Positions 1 to 10,641 of a DNA stretch of 64,000 nt are shown piece after piece; position 1 is the stretch's first letter, and every line of letters begins with the position of its first letter. The stretch covers positions 547,034,202 through 547,098,201 of the forward strand of contig NC_081412.1 in NCBI RefSeq assembly GCF_030272615.1, in the 5' to 3' direction. The notes beneath the pieces were generated by a model. The model had not been told where the DNA came from. It did no database searches and was given only the letters and a program-made list of their open reading frames with translations. Source of the stretch: Cryptomeria japonica. Taxonomy: Eukaryota > Streptophyta > Pinopsida > Cupressales > Cupressaceae. The translations under genes were made by a program, and so were the position numbers.

Positions 1-660
1 GAGAGGGTTGGCTGGAGAGTTAATGAACTAGACAATGAAGATAGAGAATAAGAGAGGAAGAGAGATAATGAGAGAGTGGGGGAAGGAGATATAAATGGAG
101 AGGGAATAAAGGAAGGAAGAGATATAAATAGGGAATGGAGAGAGAAGATAAGAGATAGAAGAACAAAAATATGAGTAAGAGGGGATGGATGGAGAGAATG
201 AGGAGATGGATCTAGGTTTGGAGAGAGAGAAGATAGGGAGAGTGTTCATAAATAGATAGGGGCAAGGGAAAGGGAGAGAAAGGTGGAGAGGGAGGGAGAG
301 AACTAGAGGAAGGACAATTAGATAAGTGAGAAACCTAGAGGGGGAGAGGGAGGTGGGTGATAATATAGGGAGGGAGAGGTAGTGAGGTGAATAGGGAGGG
401 AAGGAGAGCCCTAGATATGGAGAGAGAGAGGATAGAAAGGATCGGTAGTGAACAAGAGAAATGAGTGGGAGGGGAGAGAAATAATAAGAGAGTGTGAGAG
501 AAGAGAGAGGAAGGGAGTCAAGGATATAAATTAGGGTACAGGGAAGGGATGAAAGGTAGAGAGGGTGGGATATACCTAGAGAGGGGAGAGAGAGGGGAGA
601 GAGAAGGGAGAGAGACAATAGAGGGAGAGAGATAGGTGTAGAGTCTAGGGAAGATAAAGA
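1..660. repeat. GA-rich (purine) low-complexity tract
   Basis: Almost pure G/A on the + strand, with irregular GAGAGG/GAGAGA runs and occasional T. Long open frames on the minus strand here encode only Ser/Leu/Pro/Tyr-rich low-complexity peptide and are not genes. The tract continues past the left edge of the window. A similar tract closes the window at 63.3-64.0 kb. Confidence 0.9.
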
Positions 661-805
661 TAGTGAGATACGGATCTAAAGAATGCTAATAGGAGCATGT
701 TGATTACTTAAATTTGACTAAGTATGAAATTCAATATGATCCTCTAAAAACTAGAATCTACATTATAACTCCTATAGAGTTGAAACTAATCTCAAACATC
801 CTACC

Positions 806-879
806 AATATATACATGAAATATAACTTAAAGTATAAGAATGTGACTTATACTTAAATGTTATATTTCATGTATATATT
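806..879. repeat. Long imperfect inverted repeat (hairpin)
   Basis: The left arm begins AATATATACATGAAATATAA and ends AAGTATAAG. After about 7 nt (aatgtga) its reverse complement follows, with one 2-nt indel, giving arms of about 33 bp. It is AT-rich and could fold into a single hairpin. It may be a small foldback element or MITE remnant. No coding potential. Confidence 0.75.
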
Positions 880-956
880 CTCCTCTAAGGATGGGTATAA
901 CTTATGCCCAAGTTGAAAAATTTGCATCACAAAACCTTCAAATTGGACAATGCAGG

Positions 957-1085
957 ATATTTGGCGCTCGCCAAATGAGAAAAGTTGACTTTTCTCATTT
1001 AGAGCACCAAATGGGAAAAGTCAATTTTTTTCATTTGGAAAGTGCCAAATAGGGCAAGCACCATATTTGGTGCTTGCCAAATGGT
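957..1085. repeat. Cluster of short palindromes (GCCAAAT / TTTTCTCATTT motifs)
   Basis: Positions 973-1000 are a perfect inverted repeat with 13-bp arms (AAATGAGAAAAGT and its complement) and a 2-nt spacer. It is flanked by TTTGGCGCTCGCCAAA at the left and TTTGGTGCTTGCCAAA near 1066-1081, which are near-palindromes of each other. The motifs CAAATGGGAAAAGTCAA and CATTTGGAAAGTGCCAAAT recur between them. This looks like the subterminal region of a foldback or DNA element. Confidence 0.6.
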
Positions 1086-1100
1086 CTGCATTGGAAACCA

Positions 1101-1149
1101 CCAACCCTTTGGGTTGGATTGTACTTGGGCATCCAACCCAAAGGGTTGG
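1101..1149. repeat. Perfect 19-bp inverted repeat
   Basis: The left arm CCAACCCTTTGGGTTGGAT (1101-1119) and right arm ATCCAACCCAAAGGGTTGG (1131-1149) are exact reverse complements separated by 11 nt. Each arm itself contains the smaller palindrome CCAACCCTTTGGGTTGG. No gene is nearby; the function is unknown. Confidence 0.85.
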
Positions 1150-1989
1150 ATGACCATTTCAGGCCTGAGACATGTTTTTAACAGAAGATTAGAAAAATTT
1201 CACATATTTTTGGCCATGCTCTCCATCAGGTTTGCACATGTTTCAATAAAACTTTTTAAAAAAACCATAGAGACCTCGATCTCTCTCTTAGCTATCTAAG
1301 CATGTAATTCATTTCACATTTTGATTTCATTAAGGCTTTCATCTATAATTTCTTTTGTTAGCGTGTCCGTTTTTGGTCAAAAACCAACATGCACTATTTT
1401 GGGTATATTTTTTTACACGTTCATCAGGTTTTGAGGAAACTTACATTTTTAGAGGCTAGACTCCATTCTACACAATTTTTAAAAAAATTGATTTTTGATT
1501 AGTTATCAATGATTTTAGGGAGGAGCATGCTCAAATTTTTGTTTTTTAGGATGTGTCCACTTTGAAAATTAGTAAAACATCATATACTCATTAAAAAATT
1601 AGCTAAAAAATCTGGCATAAACTACAAGGTGTTAGCTAATTTCTCACCGAAGTGATTTTAAAAATTCAAAAAAAAAGTTAACATTTTAGGGGGGGCACAA
1701 CAGATGCTATGTTATGTTTTTTGCATAAAAATAGGACCACTTTTTGTGGCCCCCCTTTTTAAGCCCTTAATCTCCACCATTTTCAAAACAAATTAGTAGT
1801 TTAGAAAGTAGACTCGAAACACTTTGACTCTTGTTCTTGTTGCATCTTCAAATTTGGAGTGTAACTATCTTCAATTTGTCGTTGAAATTTAGACTTTGTT
1901 GATTCCAAAAAAAAGTGGCATCGTAAGACCCCCTTTTGGTACCACAAATTGGTGCACATACCCACATTGAATATCTTGTATTGTAAGCT

Positions 1990-2639
1990 GACATAAGGCA
2001 TATTGTTTGTAAAGGGTATATAAGTCAGTCCGTTAGGTCATTTTGATATAAGACAGGGATATATGACAAGGACGTAGTAGAACAAGGTGATGCAAAGGAT
2101 ATGTATGTAGGTCATTTGTATGTGAATTTAATATCATGTTATGATCAGTAGATGGTTTGTAAAGCATTCTTGGAGGTAAGGAGATACTAGTAGAAGGATT
2201 CAGGGTTTATGAACTAGTACAAAGAAGAACATTAACCATAACTCTTTTTGGCATTGCAGATGCATTTTGTGAGTTCACCAGTACTGTTTTATCTCACCAG
2301 AAGTTTGTAGTCAATGATGCTCTTTTGTGTTGAGAAGTGTGCTCTAGGCAGTGTGCCTTTCTGCATGTGCAGGCCCCCATGCTATGTAATATCTTTCATA
2401 TGGCTAGTGAATTGATATTGTGGTTCACAAATTCCACCGTGGTTTTTCCTCTTTGAGGTTTTCCATGTACAAAATATGTGTGTTATGGTGTTCATTCATG
2501 TGGTTGGTTTATTTACTTCATGTTATATGTTTCTTCATTTACCGGTTTATATGTGTATGTTATAATAACATAAAATTATATGTTACTGACATAACACCGA
2601 TTCACCCCCCCCCCTCTCAATGTTCTTGGATTCTAACAA
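1990..2639 (+). mobile_element. Copia-type LTR remnant (solo or truncated)
   Basis: A TATA-like GTATATAAG lies near 2018. The 3' part (2420-2639) has the typical end of plant Copia LTRs: GTGGTTTTTCCTCTTTGAGG, TTTTCCATGTACAAAATATG, a CACCGATTCACCCCCCCCCC tract, and the terminus TTGGATTCTAACA. The intact Copia LTR at 47.3-48.8 kb has related landmarks on the other strand (TTTTTTCACGTGGAAACCC and TGATTCACCCCCCC). No primer-binding site or gag follows, so it is a solo or truncated LTR. The 5' boundary is approximate. Confidence 0.6.
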
Positions 2640-4758
2640 AAACAACCTCCCAAGTGTGGGACTTGCAAAAGTGAGGTTGAGTCTCTATAGAAGGCCAACT
2701 TCCTTTCCAAACTGAGATGCAAATGTTGGACCAACCCAACATAGATAAATCCTAATCTAATGACTCTAATAGGGAAAAGGGAGAAAGAGGGAATTCAAGA
2801 AAGAAGGGAAATAAGGTTTGCACCTAGACTGAAATATGATCTTCCTACTTGTAACTGCACAAGACATCAATGAAAATTAACCAAGAATATGCACAACTTT
2901 CTATTCTAGTTAGTTTCCCAAATCATGAGTGGAGATTGTAATTCTTATGAAAATCAAAAGGAGATGCACTTAGCGCATAGATGAATTTATAAGAGGGGTC
3001 AACACAGTCACACATACTCAGAAAATAGAAAAGAAATCATTTAGATAAAAAGGTAAAAAATATTACACAAGTTAACCAAACTAAAAGTAGGCAAGATAGC
3101 TAATTTGATTAATGCAAAGGCAAGCCATTTTTTTACGATTACAGAAAAAAAAAAAAATTTCTATAGAAGAAAGAAAGAAGATCCTAAGGAAATATACAAA
3201 AATTGCCTTTATAGTTGAGGCATAACAAAAAATTAAATCACAACTGAAACCCTAAACCTCCTAGGGTTAGGTTACAAAAATATCTGCAAGAGGAAGGATC
3301 AGGTCAATAGGAAGGATTTGACAACATGCAAGATCTCCTTTGTGAGTGTCTAAGATCTGGGAGGAAACAAAACTACCTTGTTGATGAAGCAACCCCTACA
3401 CATAAGCACGGTTGAGTAAACTCCTAGGCAAAAAAGTCTTTGATCTACAATGAATGAGCATGGATTATGTCTAAGAATGATCCACACAATCCAATATGGA
3501 GTAATGGCAAAGGAATCTGACAACTGCATTGAATTCTGATTGGATTTGGGCTGCCAATGAGCTAAGCAAATTGCCTCAACTATCTAGTCGACAACCACTA
3601 TACAAGGAGTATTTAAATGTTAATGGCCTCCACAAGTTTTAATGCTAGACATCAATCTAAGATCTTATGCAAAGATGGACGCACAAGATCTCACCATATT
3701 CACGCTCAAAAGCTTAATGTAGAAATTAAGTCGCCACCATATGATGGAGTTCCAAGTAATGATCAATGGTGGAGATTGCATCAAAAAAGGGTCAGGCCCA
3801 CCACGTCTTCATCGCCACTGTTGTTCTCAAATTCTAATTCCCTCCTATTCCTCTCTATAAGAAAATTTAATAACTCTATTTTCATATGAAGAGGACACCA
3901 AGAAATAGAATTCCAGACTAACATATAACAAGGTTTCAACAAAACCTTCTACACTTTGAACTTATCCGAAGCTCAGGTGGGTATACCTTTTGTGAATACT
4001 TTCACACTTTAAAATTGAGATCCATAGTAAACCAAAGCTAAAAACCTATGGACTTCATCACCTCAATAAAACTGAAATATTAAAGAAAACTTATGCTCAT
4101 TTTCAATATTTGATCCCAAGAAAGATAAAATGAATTCCATAACTGATATCAGTGCCTAATCTAGACTACAGAGTCACCTAAATCAAGCAAGAGTTCCAAA
4201 ACTGAACATTCTCATACATTTCATCCCTTCGGCTTTCATGAACCCCATACATGCCTGACACATATATAGGTTCTTTGCCTTTAAACTAAAACCATTTATC
4301 AAAGTCAAAGCAGCAAACAATTGATCTACTGATAGAAATATTTCATGCATATTTAATCCCTCTTCAGAAGAGAAAAGCCAGAAATATATCTATAAGATTG
4401 CATTACAATCCATGCTCAATCAAATAACCCTAAATTATCCAAATGAAACCAGCAAACTAATGAATGCACACCAGAAGACAAAGAAGATTTAGGCCTGAAA
4501 CTTTGATCTGTATGTTCATATTCATTTTGAAAATTTTACATAACTCAAGGCAACTTTTGAGAGAACCAGAAAACACAAGATATATTTCAGCAGAGTTTCT
4601 TTACAAATTCTTGTGATGATTTTTTTCTAAGTCCTAGTATCCATTTATAACAATATGGATGCAAACAAGCTTCAGACTTTCCTAGGAAAAGTTTGTTACA
4701 ACCATGATTCCCGCTGAAAAGAAAATAAAATATAATCATTTTATTTCCTAATGGCCTT
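2640..4758. other. Non-coding stretch, nothing recognised
   Basis: AT-rich sequence with a poly-A run near 3145 and no frame that looks like a real gene. A 90-codon + frame at 3617-3889 shows no domain. This is the 3' flank of the minus-strand pseudogene ending at 4759. An LTR would be expected here if that ORF belongs to an LTR element, but I could not define LTR termini. Confidence 0.5.
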
Positions 4759-7700
4759 TTAAGTTTTTTGTTCTACTACAACATCTTCTAACTATTTTGG
4801 GACTTCCTCTTCTTGTACTACATATTTATTTTTCCACTCTTGGAACATGTCATCACTTGGCCAGGAGAAGCTAACAATCTTCTTTTTCACCTTATTTAGA
4901 TTTTTCCATGTGATTCCCAATTGCCCAACCTCTATCTCCAAAAAACCATAATGTGACTTTACTTTCTCAATCTTCTCAATTTTCTTAATAAATAAAGACG
5001 TGTCATCTGTATTAATGACCTCATTTAACCTCTGAGACAAGTTATACCCAAACTCTTCCATCCATGCCTTTTCCTATTTCAGCTGACTTGGACCAACAAA
5101 ACCATCAGGAAACAACTCATACTTATGATCAGAATATTCTTTTCTATATAAGTGGGCTTTTCTCTTCACACCTACCATTTCTTCTACTAATTCAGTCATC
5201 CCTTTTACTAACTCACAAGTGGATTTGATATTGGCATCAGCCTCTTCCTCTGCATGAGATGAACACATAAGTTCCAATTCCACTCCCCTAGTCATCCACT
5301 TATTCAGAATTGGCTCCAAAGTGGCCTTATCTTCTTTCAAATCAGTCAAAATATTCAAAATTCTTTTCATGTAAATGTATACAATAGAGGCTCTAACTGA
5401 GTCAACAAATTTCAAAATTGTTCCTTTGACCTTTTCTTCATATTTTCTTGCTAATAAAGCCTAAGCCTGTTTAAAATTTTCCATTTCATCTTGTATGGTT
5501 TCAGTTGCTTGGAAACCAGAGGTCATAGGAGAAGGGGGAAACTCAATGATGGGACTGGTGGGTGGAGGTCTTGTTGGAGAAGATGCAATCATTAGAGTGG
5601 AGGACTCACCCTTCTTGTATTGCCTTGCCAATTGACTTTGTAATCTAGCAATGATACTATCCTTGTTGGCTATTTCTCCTTTGGCCTCATTATAAGCCTT
5701 TAAAATTGTTTCTAGTTTTACCTAGAGATCCATCTTTTCCTTTGCTTCCTTCTCAGCCACTGCCACACTGAATTTTGCAGTTTCTAAAACTGTACTGGTA
5801 GCTTCTACCACCCTTGTGTCCCGGACTCTCTTCACTATCATACCTCCTAGGTAGTTGGATTCTGAGGTGTCCTTCCTTCTTCTGCTCTCATCCCTCTTTA
5901 GGGACCACATAACCAAAGCAACATTATCCTTACTGAATGTCACTCCTTCTAGGGGCTTGGTTTCTTTCCTTACTGCTTCAAGCACTAAGACATCAACTAT
6001 GTCCCATTTAGGAAGGATTAAAACACCAGCCTTTGACACCATTTCTCTACCATTTTCAAGAGTAATGGATTTGAAATCTGCCATCATTTCTTGCTTCACC
6101 TCTTCCTCCATTGTAGTTGCATCTTTGTGGGGTTGCTCATTCTTTTTCTTGTCACATCTTGCCTTGAATTGCTCAATGTTTTGTTTCCAAACAAATTGCA
6201 TAAAGGACCCTGTTGTGACAAAATTGCTATTAGCAAGGAACTCTTCACTGGCATGTCTGATAGCAGGGTCTAGCTCTTTTCCTTTGAATTCATCTACAGT
6301 CAAGTTCATCTCAGCACTCGGTGGCTCTTCAGGCATTCCCTCTTGTATTTCCTCATAAGTGTAGGCAATCTCCTTGAGACTCCCTAACTACAATAATTGC
6401 TTTGTCACTGCCTACTCATCTCCCACATGGATATGGGATTGGGATGGAGAGTATAAAGGCTCACCTATTTGCACCTCTTTTCCCACCCTTTGCCTTTTAG
6501 GGGAGGTTTGGATGTCAGTGACATCTCCTATTTCTCTTTTCCCTTTTGAAGTAGAGGGCTCACTAGTTACTGACACTAGCACACTATACCTTGGCTTCTT
6601 ATGCATCACATAATCACCCAGAGGGATGGCCTTGGCAAAGGAAGGATTGGCTAAAACCAACTTATCCCTTTCAGGATCGTTCCTCATTATAACCTCCCTC
6701 TTCTCCTTCAATGTCTGCATTAGGTCTTCAAAATAAAGAATTAAGAATTTAATTTTCTCCTCAAAGAGAGTAAAGCTAGACAAAAGATCATAACCACCAT
6801 CAAATTGGTGAATAAAGTCAAGAGCCTTCTTGTATGCTACCCATTTTTATTTTCTCAATTCCTGCTCATCTATATTGAATTCATTTCTAATCAAATCCTC
6901 AGGAAAATGGAATTGGTGTGGTCTGCCTTTACATACTGCTCTCTTTCTGAACATGCCATTGAAGAAATCTTCAGGGTTAGTAAACCTTGATACTGCAGTA
7001 GACAACCTATATGGTTGAAAGAAATCATCAAAGTGTTTCCAACCACCCTTGGTGATTACAAATTGATGAGCCACGGTGACAGTTGGGAAAATTGTCCCTT
7101 TTCCCCTATTTGTTAACTCTGCCTCTTGCACACCCCCAATTTGCCTTAGTATCTTTACAATTCCTATCTTCAATGGGACTTGATAGGGGAGTAAGTATGG
7201 GATACCTCTGAAACCATAAAATCTGACCATAGTAGAGACAGGGTATAAATATATATCACCCCAATTGTGGATGATCTTGATACTTTCAGCAAATTCTTTA
7301 GGTCTAAGGAATTCTAAGAGAGCCTTAGGGATCCTAGGGTTTTGTTGGCACAAGAGAATCCTAAGTCTAGATGCAAAGCATCTGTCAAACTTCAAGTATC
7401 TGCCATCCTCTCTATCCCAAGACAAAATTGTGCTCCATAATTGCACAGGCATCTCTTCACCATCCTTCTCCTTAACCAGATCCATTTCATTAGCAAAGTA
7501 ATCAGCACCTTTAAACAAAAACATTTGCATGAGAAGAGAGTACCACCCAAAAGGTATGTCTACCTTACCATTTTTAATCCCTATCAACCCTGCATGAATT
7601 GTATCAGTGAAATAAAGTGCAAAATCAAAAGTTACTACCAAAAAGGGGTTTAAAATATGTGCTATCATTAGCATATAATGAGTTGGCATGGTTGTTTTAG

Positions 7701-8346
7701 CATCTTCCCCAAAAATATGACAAAGTGACCAATACATTCCTTTAGCTCTCAGAATAAACAAATTCAAAGAGAAGGGTTCCATGCTACTAGGGCCTACAAC
7801 AGTTAGCCCTCCTATTTTGACAAAAAATTCCTTTAATGGGCCACTCCTGAGGTGATCCCTTTGGACATTGTAGACTTGTGCAAGCGTTTCAAAGTTGATG
7901 GGATCTAAATAATTAGACACCTCATTGAGCTTGAATACTTTCCTAAACTCATCATCATTGATCTCAATTAAGGCTCCCCCATTCACATTTCTCACACATT
8001 TAGCAACAGGGTCCTAATTATTTGCAGTTTGGGTTAATAAATCTATGTGCATGAAAATGAGTTTTCCCACATCTAATTTCCATATACTATTTATTGGGGC
8101 AAGGGAATGTCTCTAACCAAATCCTACTTTAAAGAGTCCTAGACCTGATATCCCTATCTGTGAATCCCTTAATCAATTCCCTTTATCATACAGGTCATCA
8201 TTAATTCTCAAACGGGGATCCTTGGGCACTAATTCTTTAATCTTAGCAACGACATTTGTAGACATGGTTAATTGTTCTAATAAATCATCACATATAGCTC
8301 TATCCTGATAATTTACCTTCCCTATGAAATATCTTCAAGGTGCCAT
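4759..8346 (-). pseudogene. Large unknown ORF of a repeat element, stop-riddled, single frame
   Basis: One minus-strand frame runs from an ATG at 8346 to a TAA at 4759, about 1,195 codons, with 11 internal stops (eight TAG, two TGA, one TAA) and no frameshift. The first ~500 codons are globular and enriched in aromatic and hydrophobic residues (DVGKLIFMHIDLL, FDFALYFTDTIHAGLIG, DIPFGWYSLLMQMF). This loosely resembles the mobile-domain or transposon-associated proteins of plants, but I cannot assign a family. The middle is charged (TSEPSTSKGKREIGDV, SPKRQRVGKE). The C-terminal ~450 codons are Glu/Lys-rich and probably coiled coil, with a Pro/Ser linker (PTRPPPTSPIIEFPPSPM). No reverse transcriptase, protease or integrase motif is present. 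It is preceded by an array of ~127-bp repeats. Likely a non-autonomous or gag-like element ORF, now dead. Confidence 0.75.
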
Positions 8347-8649
8347 CTTTGAATTATAGCTATTTCAACTTAAACTTCAAACAGACCTCTGAGAATTTAA
8401 GCACCCAATGATACCAATTCGAACTGTAACTTTTAAACAATTGTGCAGAACTTACTTGTTGCCTAAAGAAATTTTCTCTGCGTAATGGTTCCTCTACAAA
8501 AATCTTTGAAATGACATTACAACTTAGTTGATGTGAGGCTTAATATGACAACAGAGCAATGAATTGAAGCATTAATCTGCATGCTTCAGCAATCAATTCG
8601 CAATTGAATTTGAAAAAAGGCTCTAGCGGACTAGAAATAAATTCTCAGT

Positions 8650-9920
8650 GTCCCGTCTTTTCGCTATTTCACGAAGATTAAAAACCTGGCATCTTTGCCA
8701 TGTGAAACAATGCCATCTGTCAGATCATTTAGAACCTGCATGTTCCTTACCTTACCTAGGTCATGCTGCTTAAAAACAGGCCCCACCTTCCTTTTGCTAC
8801 TTCATGAAGGATAAACCTCGCGCATCTCTTCCATGCAAACCAGCGTTGGCTGTTGAATCTTCTACCATCCGCTCGATCTTTACCCTTTACGATGACTGCT
8901 AGTCTTTTCACTAACCACACACAATTGGTACCATTAAAGATTTTCACTATTTTGCAAAGGTTAAAAACCCTGAATCTTCGGGCTACGAAACAATGCTCAT
9001 CATTGGATCTCTTTCGAGATGTGCAGCCTTTAACATTCTTTATCCTTCAGAGTGGGCCCTCTATACGGAATCCATTTTCCCTATTGATTGTCTGTAGATA
9101 ACTCTTACTTGTCAACCATTCATTCATTCAAGAACTCCAACAGGCTCCACATCTGAACTGCCATGTGTCTTACCTAACCATGAATTTCATCACCATCGCC
9201 GCTCAATCAAAGTGGGCCCTTTACGATCCTTTGGAAACACGTGTATCTGACAGATTACCTTTTCCTTAACCAGGCATCCAACTATTCTGCCACATCATCC
9301 GCCATGTAACCGCCAACTCATTTTGCCACTTCACAAAAGGTAAATTTCATGTTACTTTTGGCTGCGAATCAATGCAGGTCGTCCGATCAACTCCAAGTTG
9401 ATCAGTCTTTAATAACTAGGAATTGTCTATCTATCGGGCCCACCATCCTTTCGCTACTTCGCGAAAGATAAACTTCATGCTATTTCGCCCAGCAAAATAA
9501 TGCGGGCCATTGGATCTATCTCAAGATGCACCTTCTTTATTTTCCACGTCACCCTTATGTTGGGCCTACTTCCCTTTCGCAACTTCATGAAGGATAAACC
9601 TCGCACATCTTTCCTTTACGAAACAACTTAGGCCATTGGATCAACTGGAAGATATCATCCTTTAACCTTCACTCTTTAACCCACCAGTCAGGCCTGCCAA
9701 TCCTTTCGTTGCTTCACGAAAGGTAAACTTCGTACATCTCTTTCAAGAAAAATAGCACCAACCGTCAGATCATCTTTGAGATGTGCGGTTTTTAACCAAT
9801 GGATCCACCTGCCTTTCGGGCCCGCGACTCTATTCACTACTTCGCGAAGCATAAAGTTCGGGCTACTTTCCTTTGCGAATTCACGTAGACCGTCGGATCT
9901 ACTAGAACTTGCATGGTTTT
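8650..9920 (-). repeat. ~127-bp degenerate tandem array with TTCGCGAA core, upstream of the unknown ORF
   Basis: The core GCTACTTCGCGAAAGATAAA and degenerate forms recur near 8661, 8796, 8945, 9325, 9453, 9578, 9706 and 9834. Spacing is about 125-130 bp, with one 149-bp step and one ~380-bp gap equal to about three units. Each unit also carries a GAAACAATGC-like segment, a GGATC(N)nAGATGTGC segment and often GGGCCC. On the coding strand of the 8346-4759 ORF the array lies directly upstream, so it would form the promoter or leader. Confidence 0.75.
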
Positions 9921-10239
9921 TACGAGGCCTGACAAAGAACTAAAAACTTAGGAAAAGGGCACAAAATAAAACATTAATAGAGACCCACCTAAGCCAAAAA
10001 GTAAAAGGGGGGACCCCTTCATGACGAACCGGCCCTTCCACTTAAGTGGAAAAAGTAACATTGAAATAGAACGCAGGGATTCCAAGACATAAAAAGGGGA
10101 AATTTCAAAAACCCTAAACCTTAGGACCAACAAATCAGAGGCAAGATGAAGTGCTAAGCACATTTTTGTAGATTTTAGCATATTATGGAACAAAATCACC
10201 CAAAAGTCAAAACAATGATAACAACCACATCATGTTGCC

Positions 10240-10590
10240 CGTCAACCCACAAAGCAGAAAGGTATCACCAAAGAGACCGCGTGGGTAAGATGGGAGGGAA
10301 ACAAGTCTCCCACTCACCCATAGAGCAAAAAGGGCCTCCAAAAAGACCATGTGGGGAAGCGGGGAGCATAGCTAACAAGCCTCCCACTCGCCTGCAACAC
10401 TAAATGGAGTAGTCGAAAAGAATGCGCGGGGGCACAGGCAAAGGCAAAACAACCTTCCTGCGGGCTTGCAACATAACTCAAAAGGAGAAAAGGGACCCCG
10501 TGGGTGAGTGGGAGCCAAAATCCACTACTCACTTGCCCACAAGATAAAAATGGAGGGGCCAAAAAGGAATGTGGGGGTGTGAGACCCAAA
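10240..10590. repeat. ~75-bp minisatellite, about five degenerate copies
   Basis: Units start near 10240, 10318, 10392, 10468 and 10536. Shared words are a CAAAAAGGGCCTCCAAAAAG-like segment, GACC(G/A)YGTGGG(T/G)AAG, GGGAG and a closing TCCCACTC(A/G)CC. Units become more diverged to the right. No ORF is credible; the local minus-strand frame just translates the repeat. Confidence 0.7.
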
Positions 10591-10641
10591 AAAATTCATT
10601 GTCAATCGATGGAAAAAAACGTATAGACCGGCCCGCTGACA

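Noticed and set aside
28-618. 196-codon minus-strand frame
   Set aside because: Only translates the GA tract (Ser/Leu/Pro/Tyr-rich); no gene-like composition.
5855-6358. 167-codon + frame
   Set aside because: Antisense shadow of the minus-strand unknown ORF, whose frame is continuous across it.
7265-7653. Overlapping + frames inside the unknown ORF
   Set aside because: Antisense shadows with no start context or domain.
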